From NCBI GenBank assembly GCA_944323885.1, contig CALUUD010000002.1:124001-188000 (forward strand): a stretch of DNA of 64,000 nt. Direction: 5' to 3'. Source of the DNA: an uncultured Helicobacteraceae bacterium (GTDB lineage: Bacteria > Campylobacterota > Campylobacteria > Campylobacterales > Helicobacteraceae). A model generated the notes under the pieces. The model did no database searches, was not told where the DNA came from, and saw nothing but the letters and a program-made list of their open reading frames with translations. The translations under genes and the position numbers were made by a program. This document shows positions 27,755 through 35,573 of the stretch, in pieces (position 1 is the stretch's first letter; each line of letters starts with the position of its first letter).

Positions 27755-28494
27755 AGAATCTATGGGATAAAAGAGCGAAGAATTTTCCTAGATATGATAA
27801 AAATCTTAAAGAAGATAAAATTATATTTGATTTTTTCAATGCCAAAGAGGTAAATTTAAAAGATAAAGTTATACTTGATCTTGGGTGTGGAAATGGTAGG
27901 TATGCTTTACATTTAGCAAAACAAGCAAGACTAGTATATGCATTTGATATATCAAGTGAAATGATAGAAAATGTAAGAAATGATGCAAAATCCCATAAAA
28001 TAGATAATATAGAATGTTTTTGTGGTGATTGGAATGATTTTGATGTAAGTAGATTCTTGCAGCCTATAGATATCGTGTTTGCATCCCTTACACCTGCATT
28101 AAATAGCTTTGAAAAGTTTAAAAAAGCAATTAATATTGCAAAAGAAGGTATGATGTATATAGGATGGGGCAATAAGAGAGAAAGTGCCTTTTTGGAAGAG
28201 ATATTTAAGGCGCATAATGCAAAGCTAGAGATACCAGTAGGTGCCAAAGATGTAGAGGGTTATTTAAAAGAGCTTAATATTGAGTTACCAGAAGTAAAAT
28301 TTATAACAAAAAATATAAATAAAAAGAAAAAATTTCAAGATGCAATTAGTGATGCTGTATTTCAGCTAGAAATGCATAATGTAGAGCCAAATAATAGTCT
28401 AATAAAAGACATAATAACTAACAAATGGCTACATAATGATATGGTGGAATATGTAAATATAATGGAAATAGGGATGATGTATATAAAGAATTAG
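27751..28494 (+). CDS. Class I SAM-dependent methyltransferase
   Basis: 247 residues. The SAM-binding loop is VILDLGCGNGRYALHLA (about residues 38-54), followed by an acidic residue ending the second strand (YAFDISSEMIE). Beta-4 reads IDIVFASLTPAL. No substrate-specific domain is recognised. It is the last gene of the LPS transcription unit and starts at GTG inside the previous gene's end. Its stop lies in the perfect inverted repeat at the left edge of the accessory island. Confidence 0.82.
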   Translation: MKNLWDKRAKNFPRYDKNLKEDKIIFDFFNAKEVNLKDKVILDLGCGNGRYALHLAKQARLVYAFDISSEMIENVRNDAKSHKIDNIECFCGDWNDFDVSRFLQPIDIVFASLTPALNSFEKFKKAINIAKEGMMYIGWGNKRESAFLEEIFKAHNAKLEIPVGAKDVEGYLKELNIELPEVKFITKNINKKKKFQDAISDAVFQLEMHNVEPNNSLIKDIITNKWLHNDMVEYVNIMEIGMMYIKN

Positions 28495-28512
28495 AATCTT
28501 TTAAGATTCTAA
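28491..28512. terminator. Perfect inverted repeat between convergent genes
   Basis: TTAGAATCTT at 28491-28500 and AAGATTCTAA at 28503-28512 form a perfect 10-base stem with a 2-base gap. It overlaps the stop codons of the methyltransferase and of the convergent pentapeptide gene, so it could act as a two-way terminator; no long T run follows on the plus strand. The arms are AGAATCT and AGATTCT, the heptamer found over-represented across the window. Confidence 0.5.
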
Positions 28513-29903
28513 TTTGGCACTATGGAGTTTTTGCGTGCAGTTTTTTGGAGAGAGAAAATAATCAAACCTATTACTATTGTATAAATTGTAATTAAAAAAT
28601 TCTCAAGGCCATTATATTTAGTATCTCCAAAAAGATTTGCTATACCAAATATTAGTTGGGGTTTATAGTAAATTGCCAATAAAGTTATCACGGTACCGAT
28701 ACTGGCAAAAACATTAAGCCTTTTATGTCTAGACTTGCATCCAAAACAACATAAAATAAGCATAATAAAAGTACAAGCTATACTAAAACATGCTCCAAAT
28801 GTGTTTAGAAACTCTAATATGCCAATATCTTGAATTGACCTTGAGATAAAATATAATGAGGCAAATAAACCTATGGCAATAACCAACCACTTTAGATTTA
28901 AAAGCAAATCTGTATGATGTTCACAAAGCTTTCTATAAAAGACAAGTTGCCAATAATCTATTTTTTCTTTTAGTGTTTTGTTTTCTTTATAATCTAACTC
29001 TATTTCTTTAGCATATAGTTCATATTTGTGGAATCTTGAGGCTTCAAGTAGATTATTATCCTTTATCAAAGCACTTTTAAAGACCCTAAAAGAATCTCTA
29101 AAATCATTTGCAAATTTATAATCCTCTTTTTCATTATTATTATTTTTATTTTCTAATATTTTTTTAGCTTTTTTTATAGATTTTTTTATACCACTCATAT
29201 TAAAATCCATTTTCATATTTACTGGGTCTAGATTGCCTATAAACTTAGCTTGAGAAAAATTTGGGACTTTTTTAAACTCCACTCCATAAAAACAAGCTAC
29301 TTTTTCAAATTCGCATTCATGAAAATCAGCATAATCTTCAAAAATAGAGTTGTTGAAATAGACATTATCTTTGAATATTGTATTACTAAAATCTATATTT
29401 CCATTGAATTTAGAGTGTTTAAAATTAACACCAGATTCAAATTTTGTATTTCTAAAATTTATATCATTGTAAAACATAGAATTTACAAAGTTTACACTAT
29501 GGTTGAATTTTGTATCACTAAAATCTACATCAGATAAAAATTTACTTGAGATATAAATCTCATTGATATAGTCTAATTTATCTTCTGAAATTAGAAATTC
29601 ACATTCTTTAAAACAAATTTGTTTGTTGAAGTTGCATGATATTATTTTTGCATTAATAAATAATTTACACTCATAAAATTTTAGATTGATATTTATATCT
29701 TTTATAAAAAAATCATTATTAAATTTAATATGGCATTTATAAAATCTTATAGGAATATCAATTTGTATATCACCAAATTCATCTTTTATGATTATTTCTT
29801 TTTTTTCATCGATCGTGTATGATTTATATTGATCTTCATATTGTATATCATTTTCACTTATTGTTAGAGCATTTGCTATCTTTTTTATGTTTTCCCTGTG
29901 CAT
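28509..29903 (-). CDS. Pentapeptide-repeat membrane protein, paralogue 1
   Basis: 464 residues. Residues 1 to about 120 are a beta-rich, charged N-terminal region nearly identical to that of paralogue 3. About 125-220 form a run of pentapeptide-type repeats in which Phe recurs every five residues (pattern VDFSDTKF, VNFKHSKF, IDFSNTIF), expected to fold as a right-handed beta helix. A charged linker with FHKYELYAKE and LKEKIDYWQL follows, then three or four membrane helices (about 333-450) and a basic tail QKTARKNSIVPN. The membrane module matches that of paralogue 2, not paralogue 3. No catalytic motif is seen and the function is unknown. It is the last gene of the minus-strand island. Confidence 0.82.
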   Translation of the reverse strand: MHRENIKKIANALTISENDIQYEDQYKSYTIDEKKEIIIKDEFGDIQIDIPIRFYKCHIKFNNDFFIKDININLKFYECKLFINAKIISCNFNKQICFKECEFLISEDKLDYINEIYISSKFLSDVDFSDTKFNHSVNFVNSMFYNDINFRNTKFESGVNFKHSKFNGNIDFSNTIFKDNVYFNNSIFEDYADFHECEFEKVACFYGVEFKKVPNFSQAKFIGNLDPVNMKMDFNMSGIKKSIKKAKKILENKNNNNEKEDYKFANDFRDSFRVFKSALIKDNNLLEASRFHKYELYAKEIELDYKENKTLKEKIDYWQLVFYRKLCEHHTDLLLNLKWLVIAIGLFASLYFISRSIQDIGILEFLNTFGACFSIACTFIMLILCCFGCKSRHKRLNVFASIGTVITLLAIYYKPQLIFGIANLFGDTKYNGLENFLITIYTIVIGLIIFSLQKTARKNSIVPN

Positions 29904-29926
29904 TGTATATTTTTCCTTATCTCTTT

Positions 29927-31714
29927 CTAATTTGGTATTATAGAGTTTTTTCGTGCGGTTTTTTGGAGGGAGAAAAGCACTAAAGCTAAAAGTATGGTAT
30001 AAATCGTAATCAAAGCATTTTCAAAACCATTATGATTATTATCGCCTATAAGATTTGCGATTCCAAAGATTAATTTTGGCTTATAGAAAATCACCCATAA
30101 AGTTATCACGGTACCGATACTGGCAAAAAAATCAAGCCTTTCAATATGTCCAAACCAACATAAAACAAGCATAATAAAAGCACAAGCTATACTAAAACAT
30201 ATTCCAAATGGGTTTAAAATGCCTAATATGGCAATATCTTGAATTAACCTTGAGATAAAATATAATAAAGCAAATAAACCTATTGTTATAGCTAACCACT
30301 TTAGATTTAAAAGTAAATCTGTATGATGCTCACAAAGATTTCTATAAAAGACAAGTTGCCAATAATCTATTTTTTCTTTTAGTGTTTTTTTGCCTTTATG
30401 TTTTAGCTCTAGTTCTCTAGCATAGAGTTCTTGTGTATGTAGCTCGGAAGCATCTATTAGATTATGATGTGTTATTCTATTACTCTTTAGCTTTCTAAAT
30501 AAATCTCTATAGTTTAACAAACTATCATAATCTTTTATCTCTTTTATTTTTTCATAGCTATATTGTATATATTTATGTTCTATATTAAACTGATTAGAAA
30601 AGGTGCAGTTTTTAAATTGTGGTTTATTGTCAAGATTTGTTTTATCAAATGTCACAATGCCATTAAATACTACGTTATCAAATTCTAATTTGTTAATATT
30701 TAGATTATCAAAGCTTAATATATCTTTGAATGTTGAATTTCTAAAAGTATAGGTTTCTGTATTTTTACAATCTATATCAATAAACTTTGTTTTATTGAAT
30801 TCTGTATAGTGAAATATACAATTATCCAAATTTATATCTACAAACAATACTTCAGCTTTAAAACTTGAGATTTCAAAACTTACCCTTCCTTGAAAATTTG
30901 CACCATTAAAAAATGTATTTCCCTCAAAGATAATTTCTGTAAAATTGTTCTCTATGGTTTTACTATCACTTTGATTAGCTAGGAATTGTGCCAATGTAAA
31001 TCTTGTTTCGCCCTTAAATTGTGAGATTTCAAAACTTACCCTTCCTTGGAATTCTACCCCATCAAAAAATGCTTTCCCTTCAAAGATAGTTTCTCTAAAA
31101 TTGTTTTCTATAGTTTTACTATCACTTTGATTAGCTAGGAATTGTGCCTGTATAAATCTTGCTTCGGCTTTAAATTTTGAGACTACAAAACTTACTCTCT
31201 CTTGAAATATAGCGCTATCAAAATTTACATTCTCTTCAAAGATGACTTCTCTAAAATTATTTTCTATCTCGCTATTGCCTTGTTCTGCTAGAAATTGAGT
31301 TTCTATAAATCTTATTTTGTCTTTAAATGTAGAAGCTAAGAAATCTACTTTACTTCTAAATACTGCTTTAGAAAAATCCACTATGCTTTCAAAGATACAT
31401 TGATGAAATGTGATTGTATTATTAAAACTATATGCTCTAGCAATAATTGGATGCTTAAAATTACAACATTCAAATTTTATATCTATATTTATATCTATTG
31501 TAGTTTCTTTGGTAAAATTAATATATTTTACTTCACTTCCAAAAATATATATTTCTTTTATTTTTTTATCTTGAATTTTTTTAATATTTATTTTATCTAT
31601 TTGAGCAGAGACTATGGTTATCTTATTATTTTGTATCTTTATGTTATCTTCTATCTCCATGTTATCATTTATAGCAAAGATCTCATATTCTTTTAGTCGT
31701 TTATCGTATTCCAT
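29927..31714 (-). CDS. Pentapeptide-repeat membrane protein, paralogue 2
   Basis: 595 residues, the longest of three. The N-terminal region (1 to about 100) differs from those of paralogues 1 and 3. A long pentapeptide-type array (about 100-380) contains a unit of 52 residues repeated in tandem, visible as two copies of FLANQSDSKTIENNF and GRVSFEIS; the corresponding DNA repeats at a 156-base offset. The linker (RDLFRKLKSN, LKEKIDYWQL, NLCEHHTDLLLN) and the C-terminal membrane module with QKTARKNSIIPN are shared with paralogue 1. The ATG follows directly on the decayed end of a type IIG gene, which supplies the ribosome binding site (GAGGGG). Function unknown. Confidence 0.82.
   Translation of the reverse strand: MEYDKRLKEYEIFAINDNMEIEDNIKIQNNKITIVSAQIDKINIKKIQDKKIKEIYIFGSEVKYINFTKETTIDINIDIKFECCNFKHPIIARAYSFNNTITFHQCIFESIVDFSKAVFRSKVDFLASTFKDKIRFIETQFLAEQGNSEIENNFREVIFEENVNFDSAIFQERVSFVVSKFKAEARFIQAQFLANQSDSKTIENNFRETIFEGKAFFDGVEFQGRVSFEISQFKGETRFTLAQFLANQSDSKTIENNFTEIIFEGNTFFNGANFQGRVSFEISSFKAEVLFVDINLDNCIFHYTEFNKTKFIDIDCKNTETYTFRNSTFKDILSFDNLNINKLEFDNVVFNGIVTFDKTNLDNKPQFKNCTFSNQFNIEHKYIQYSYEKIKEIKDYDSLLNYRDLFRKLKSNRITHHNLIDASELHTQELYARELELKHKGKKTLKEKIDYWQLVFYRNLCEHHTDLLLNLKWLAITIGLFALLYFISRLIQDIAILGILNPFGICFSIACAFIMLVLCWFGHIERLDFFASIGTVITLWVIFYKPKLIFGIANLIGDNNHNGFENALITIYTILLALVLFSLQKTARKNSIIPN
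30941..31252. repeat. 156-base tandem repeats inside paralogue 2
   Basis: A block starting with AAAATTGTT at 30941 recurs at 31097 with the same downstream sequence at a constant 156-base (52-codon) offset and only scattered substitutions. A weaker third unit appears farther right, near 31250, where AAATTATTTTCTATCTCG replaces the conserved start. The offset preserves the reading frame, so the array lengthens the beta helix without breaking the protein. Confidence 0.7.
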
Positions 31715-31860
31715 TTATTTCCCCTCTATAATTTTTATTCATCTTTAGTTAGATTGTAGAGTTTATAGACTACATTATTGATTTTAGATTCTAGTTCTTT
31801 TAAAAATCTTTTATTTTAGATTCTAAGATTTGATCTAATAGATGATTGGGTATTTGCATT
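31715..31860 (-). pseudogene. Decayed 3' end of a second type IIG restriction-modification gene
   Basis: This gap aligns base by base with the last part of the intact type IIG gene at 36197-36340. Translated on the minus strand it reads QILESKIKD, then after a one-base frameshift KELESKINNVVYKLYNLTKDE, against QILDSKAKD and KELESKIDNLVYTLYSLTDDE in the intact gene. A premature TAA follows KDE. The final TAAATGG arrangement, where the stop leads straight into the next ATG, is also kept, here serving paralogue 2. About 45 codons remain; the rest of the gene is gone. Confidence 0.75.
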
Positions 31861-31872
31861 TTTATATCCTTT

Positions 31873-33321
31873 CTAATTTGGCACTATAGAATTCTTTCTA
31901 ATCGTTTTTATAAAAGAAAACAAAACAAAACCAAAGCATATTGTGTAGATTCCGCCAAGAGTGCTTAGCGGGTCTAAAAGTGCTCTTTTGTCAGTAAAGA
32001 TTCCCATTGCTGGTATAAGAATCTTGGGTGAGATGAGTAGGATACCGATCACAGCAACATACGATATGCCTATAAAGAATCCCCTTATATATTTACATTT
32101 TACGCTTATTGATAAAAGCAAAATGACTAAATAAATGGCTAGTATAAAAAGATTAAATATGACTGCACATAGAGTGTGCATCTCTACAAAGGATTGGATA
32201 TGTGCGTTATAAAAATCCTTTACCATATAGAGATGAGAAAATATCGACTCATATCCTAAGCAATACTTAAAGCCTATAATCACTCCCAAACTCACTAAGC
32301 CAAAAAGTCCTATGACTAGCATTAGCGAATTGAAACTTTTTAAAATATCTGTATGATGCTCACAAAGATTTCTATAAAACCATAATTGCCAATAATCTAT
32401 TTTTTCTTTTAGTATTTTGTTTTCTTTATAATCTAGCTCCATTTCTTTAGCATATAGTTCATATTTATGGAATTCTGAAGCATCAAGCAGATTGTTATCC
32501 TTTATTAAAGCACTTTTAAAACCCCTAAAAGAATCTCTAAAATCATTTGCAAATTTATCTAGCGACTTCTTATTGTCATTGTTATGTTCTTGTTTGATTT
32601 TTGCTTCTAATTTATCAAAATCAAAATTTAGATTTGCATTTGCTATATTTAAATTACTTTTAAATATAGCTTGAGAAAAGTTTGGTGTCTTTTTAAATGT
32701 TACTCCATAAAAACTTGCAGTTTTTTCAAATTCACATTCATGAAAATCAGCATAATCTTCAAAAATAGAGTTGTTGAAATAGACATTGTCTTTGAATTTG
32801 AATTTATTAAAGTTTGGTGTCTTTTTAAATGTTACTCCATAAAAACTTGCAGTTTTTTCAAATTCACATTCATGAAAATCAGCATAATCTTCAAAAATAG
32901 AGTTGTTGAAATAGACATTGTCTTTGAATATTGTATTACTAAAATCTACACTATGTAAAAATTTACTTGAGATACGAATCTCATTGATATAGTCTAATTT
33001 ATCTTCTGAAATTAGAAATTCACATTCTTTAAAATAAATTTGTTTGTTGAAGTTGCATGATATTATTTTTGTATTAATAAATTTACACTCATAAAATTCT
33101 AGATTGATATTTATATCTTTTCTAAGATTATCATTATTAAATTTAATATGGCATTTATAAAATTTTACAGGAATATCAATTTGTATATCACCAAATTCAT
33201 CTTTTATGATTATTTCTTTTTTTTCATCGATCGTGTATGATTTATATTGATCTTCATATTGTATATCATTTTCACTTATTGTTAGAGCATTTGCTATCTT
33301 TTTTATGTTTTCCCTGTGCAT
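31873..33321 (-). CDS. Pentapeptide-repeat membrane protein, paralogue 3
   Basis: 482 residues. The first 110 residues are almost the same as in paralogue 1, then the array is shorter and contains a 44-residue unit repeated twice in perfect tandem (FKDNVYFNNSIFEDYADF, ECEFEKTASFYGVTF). The linker (FANDFRDSFRGFKSALIKD, YELYAKEMELDY) is again shared, but the membrane module (about 330-470) is different from paralogues 1 and 2, with four or five helices and another long loop. The extreme C-terminus KTIRKNSIVPN is the same. This is a mosaic of known parts. Function unknown. Confidence 0.82.
   Translation of the reverse strand: MHRENIKKIANALTISENDIQYEDQYKSYTIDEKKEIIIKDEFGDIQIDIPVKFYKCHIKFNNDNLRKDININLEFYECKFINTKIISCNFNKQIYFKECEFLISEDKLDYINEIRISSKFLHSVDFSNTIFKDNVYFNNSIFEDYADFHECEFEKTASFYGVTFKKTPNFNKFKFKDNVYFNNSIFEDYADFHECEFEKTASFYGVTFKKTPNFSQAIFKSNLNIANANLNFDFDKLEAKIKQEHNNDNKKSLDKFANDFRDSFRGFKSALIKDNNLLDASEFHKYELYAKEMELDYKENKILKEKIDYWQLWFYRNLCEHHTDILKSFNSLMLVIGLFGLVSLGVIIGFKYCLGYESIFSHLYMVKDFYNAHIQSFVEMHTLCAVIFNLFILAIYLVILLLSISVKCKYIRGFFIGISYVAVIGILLISPKILIPAMGIFTDKRALLDPLSTLGGIYTICFGFVLFSFIKTIRKNSIVPN
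32677..32929. repeat. 132-base in-frame tandem duplication in paralogue 3
   Basis: Bases 32677-32797 and 32809-32929 are identical over 121 positions, at an offset of 132 bases (44 codons), separated by 11 bases that belong to the unit. The absence of any substitution points to a recent duplication by slippage or unequal recombination. The reading frame is preserved. Confidence 0.9.
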
Positions 33322-33340
33322 TGTATATTTTTCCTTATCT

Positions 33341-33401
33341 CTTTCTAATTTGGTATTATAGAGTTTTTTCGTGCGGTTTTTTGGAGGGAGAAAAGCACTA
33401 A
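33341..33401 (-). pseudogene. 17-codon tail of a lost pentapeptide gene
   Basis: On the minus strand this reads VLFSLQKTARKNSIIPN and a stop, the exact C-terminus of paralogue 2. The DNA from inside paralogue 3's start through 33401 is identical to the stretch from inside paralogue 1's start through the end of paralogue 2 (to about 29983). Identity stops at 33401, one base before the stop codon of the beta-family gene. It marks a recombination joint. Confidence 0.85.
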
Positions 33402-34469
33402 CTAATAATATGAAATTTGTATTTCCAATGCTTTTCTATGTAAGTTAATGCAATTTGAGATCATTTTGCTTATGTAGATATTATTTCTCACTGAAATCCA
33501 AAAAGCAGGATTTTTTCCTGCAACATAACCTTCTTTTGCATCTAGAAAAACTTTTTCTCCCCAAGTTGGTTCTTTTTCATTAATTAATATCTCAATCTCA
33601 TTATAAAGCTTCTTTGCACATTCAATATATGCATGTTCAGTATCTATAGTATCAGAAGTTCGATATCTACAATACCAAAATTCTATTCTATTATTTTTTA
33701 CGCTTGGAATATCAATTCTGGGAATCCAGCCTCTAGCTTGCATATCATATCTCCTAGCTGTAGTAAGTGTATAATCACCATAATAAACATTAGGGAATTC
33801 TCCATAGAGGCGACTGAATCCTAAATCACATTTTTTAATTTCTCCCTCATCTGAGATTGGAATTGTTGGAGGAAAACAAGAAAAAGCGTAAATTATTGCT
33901 TTAATTTTAAAGTCTGAAATTTGTTTAATATAATTAAAAAAATCAAAGTCTTTTTGTTGATTTTCAGCATCCAAAATCACAATACATTTATCTAGGTATT
34001 CCTCTATTGCATCGAGATATTTATGATTATCTGGATCTAAAGCATTTAATCTTAGTGCTAAAGTTGGAAATTTTATGCTTAAAGCTTTTATTTGCGTTAA
34101 AACATCATCCATGCAATCAGGATTATAGTGAATACATGGAATAAAATTAAGTCCTAACTCATTATATTTCATGACAAAATCTACCCATTTTTTGTAGCCA
34201 TCATTATTGGATGATAACATATTTTGTATTTCATCATTATCGAGAGTTTCTTCTGTAGTTAAATCTAATATGAAGTAATTTTTGTCAAAAATCCTAGATA
34301 CTTCTTCCATTTTCTTTTCAATAGAACCTTTTTTGTTTTTTTGAGTTATTCTTGATCTTGTTAGCTCTAAAATTGGCAATATTTTTACTTTATCTGTCTT
34401 TGATAATTTCTCATATGCTCTCAACTCTGCATCACGACTTTTTAAAATTGGAAAATAATAAAACTCCAT
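33402..34469 (-). CDS. Beta-family (sce7725-like) protein
   Basis: 355 residues, soluble. The start EFYYFPILKSRDAELRAYEKL, followed by KILPILELTR, matches the phage-type beta protein family (PF14350 as I recall it). Members are found in phages and mobile islands, often beside ImmA/IrrE peptidases, and have no established activity. The remaining protein alternates strands and helices in a barrel-like way (FILDLT, LNFIPCIHYN, LALRLNA, CIVILDAE, KAIIYAF). The ATG follows directly on the stop of the ImmA/IrrE gene. The stop codon is at the recombination joint with the pentapeptide tail, so its original 3' end may have been altered. Confidence 0.75.
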   Translation of the reverse strand: MEFYYFPILKSRDAELRAYEKLSKTDKVKILPILELTRSRITQKNKKGSIEKKMEEVSRIFDKNYFILDLTTEETLDNDEIQNMLSSNNDGYKKWVDFVMKYNELGLNFIPCIHYNPDCMDDVLTQIKALSIKFPTLALRLNALDPDNHKYLDAIEEYLDKCIVILDAENQQKDFDFFNYIKQISDFKIKAIIYAFSCFPPTIPISDEGEIKKCDLGFSRLYGEFPNVYYGDYTLTTARRYDMQARGWIPRIDIPSVKNNRIEFWYCRYRTSDTIDTEHAYIECAKKLYNEIEILINEKEPTWGEKVFLDAKEGYVAGKNPAFWISVRNNIYISKMISNCINLHRKALEIQISYY

Positions 34470-35015
34470 TTAATATTCCTTGAGATATCCTAATTTAAAA
34501 GCACGATACTTGATTGCTGCAGACGAAACTTGAAAAAAATCAGCTAAACCATTTATTTTATTATTTCCTTTCCTTATTTCAGTTTCAAATACTTCTTTTG
34601 GCATTAATAAGTCCGCAGCAAATTGATTAGCTTCTAATTCTTTTTTATTTCCAGCATCATTACTAGATCGAAAAAGGATAATGTCTTCAAGCTTATTGCC
34701 TTGTTTTAAAAATTCTTTATGTAAAACAAAATGTGCAAATTCGTGTGCTAATGTAAATCTTCTTCTTGATAAAGAATGATATTTATTTACAACTATTTGA
34801 TATATACCACTAAGCTTATACTCTATTTTACCTGAAATATCATTATCAAAATAATCTTCCCAATAATCAATTTCTGGAATATTTCTAATATAAGCAAATA
34901 TATCAAAAGGTTTAGTTTCAATTCCTATTTTTTTTGCGTGTTGATAAATTTCATTAATGGTTTTCTTATTGTAAGGATCTAAATTTTTATTTCCCTTATT
35001 GCTAATAAAAGCCAT
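34470..35015 (-). CDS. ImmA/IrrE-family metallopeptidase
   Basis: 181 residues. The zinc-binding motif is HEFAH (91-95) within RRRFTLAHEFAHFVLH, and the third ligand is probably Glu in KELEANQFAADLLMP. A C-terminal segment NGLADFFQVSSAAIKYRAFKLGYL is the usual family tail, resembling a helix-turn-helix. Known members cleave repressors or regulators in mobile elements (ImmA of ICEBs1) or respond to damage (IrrE). No separate repressor gene lies beside it, so the target may be one of its operon partners. Confidence 0.9.
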   Translation of the reverse strand: MAFISNKGNKNLDPYNKKTINEIYQHAKKIGIETKPFDIFAYIRNIPEIDYWEDYFDNDISGKIEYKLSGIYQIVVNKYHSLSRRRFTLAHEFAHFVLHKEFLKQGNKLEDIILFRSSNDAGNKKELEANQFAADLLMPKEVFETEIRKGNNKINGLADFFQVSSAAIKYRAFKLGYLKEY

Positions 35016-35030
35016 TTATGTTCTCCTTAT

Positions 35031-35573
35031 TTATTCTTTGAAAGGTATTTCTAAATCTTTGCAACCCAATGTTTTTATTTTTTCTATTTCTCTAGTGAGG
35101 TTGTCAAGTTGATTTTTAATTGCTCCAATTTCTGTTATTAAGTTATTTTCCGAATATTCTCTGGCAACTTCTTCGATTATTTTCTTTACTTCCACTTCTT
35201 TATCTGCTAGAAATTTTTTAACTTCTTCTCTTGTTTTATTTTCAATATCTCTCATATTTTCGTCGTTTTTTCGTTTTAGGTAAAAAAATGATGAGATTCC
35301 AAATAAACCAATAATTGCTGATAAAATCAACACAAAATTATTGTAGTAGGAAATATAAAAACCAAAATAATCTTTTGCTGAAATCAATTTGCTTTCACTA
35401 ATTAATTGTTCCAGGTTTTTGCTAATATCTTTTTTTGTATCAATTTGATTTCCTATTAAAAAAATGCTTTGTAATATTTCTTCATAGGTGAACCATAATG
35501 TAAGAAAAAATAAAACGAAAAAAATCAAAGTCCAACAAGTTAGGATAAAAAAACCAGATGACAAAAATTTCAA
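35031..35573 (-). CDS. Two-TM coiled-coil protein
   Basis: 180 residues. Two hydrophobic helices (about 5-30 and 74-97) enclose a polar loop of about 45 residues, and the C-terminal 80 residues are a highly charged coiled coil (EEVKKFLADKEVEVKKIIEEV, then IGAIKNQLDNLTREIEKIK). No family is recognised. Both termini would be cytoplasmic. The gene overlaps the sce7726-like gene by four bases (ATGA) and is followed by the peptidase gene after 15 bases, so it is part of the same set; it may act as a membrane-bound sensor or anchor, which is inference only. Confidence 0.72.
   Translation of the reverse strand: MKFLSSGFFILTCWTLIFFVLFFLTLWFTYEEILQSIFLIGNQIDTKKDISKNLEQLISESKLISAKDYFGFYISYYNNFVLILSAIIGLFGISSFFYLKRKNDENMRDIENKTREEVKKFLADKEVEVKKIIEEVAREYSENNLITEIGAIKNQLDNLTREIEKIKTLGCKDLEIPFKE

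Noticed and set aside
29250-29537. Plus-strand open frames across the pentapeptide genes (also at 32671-32958)
   Set aside because: They mirror the repeat structure of the real minus-strand genes. The repeated look comes from the pentapeptide array, not from separate genes.
32677-32929. Direct repeats that might suggest a CRISPR array
   Set aside because: Only two long copies, in frame within a protein gene, with no spacers of regular length.
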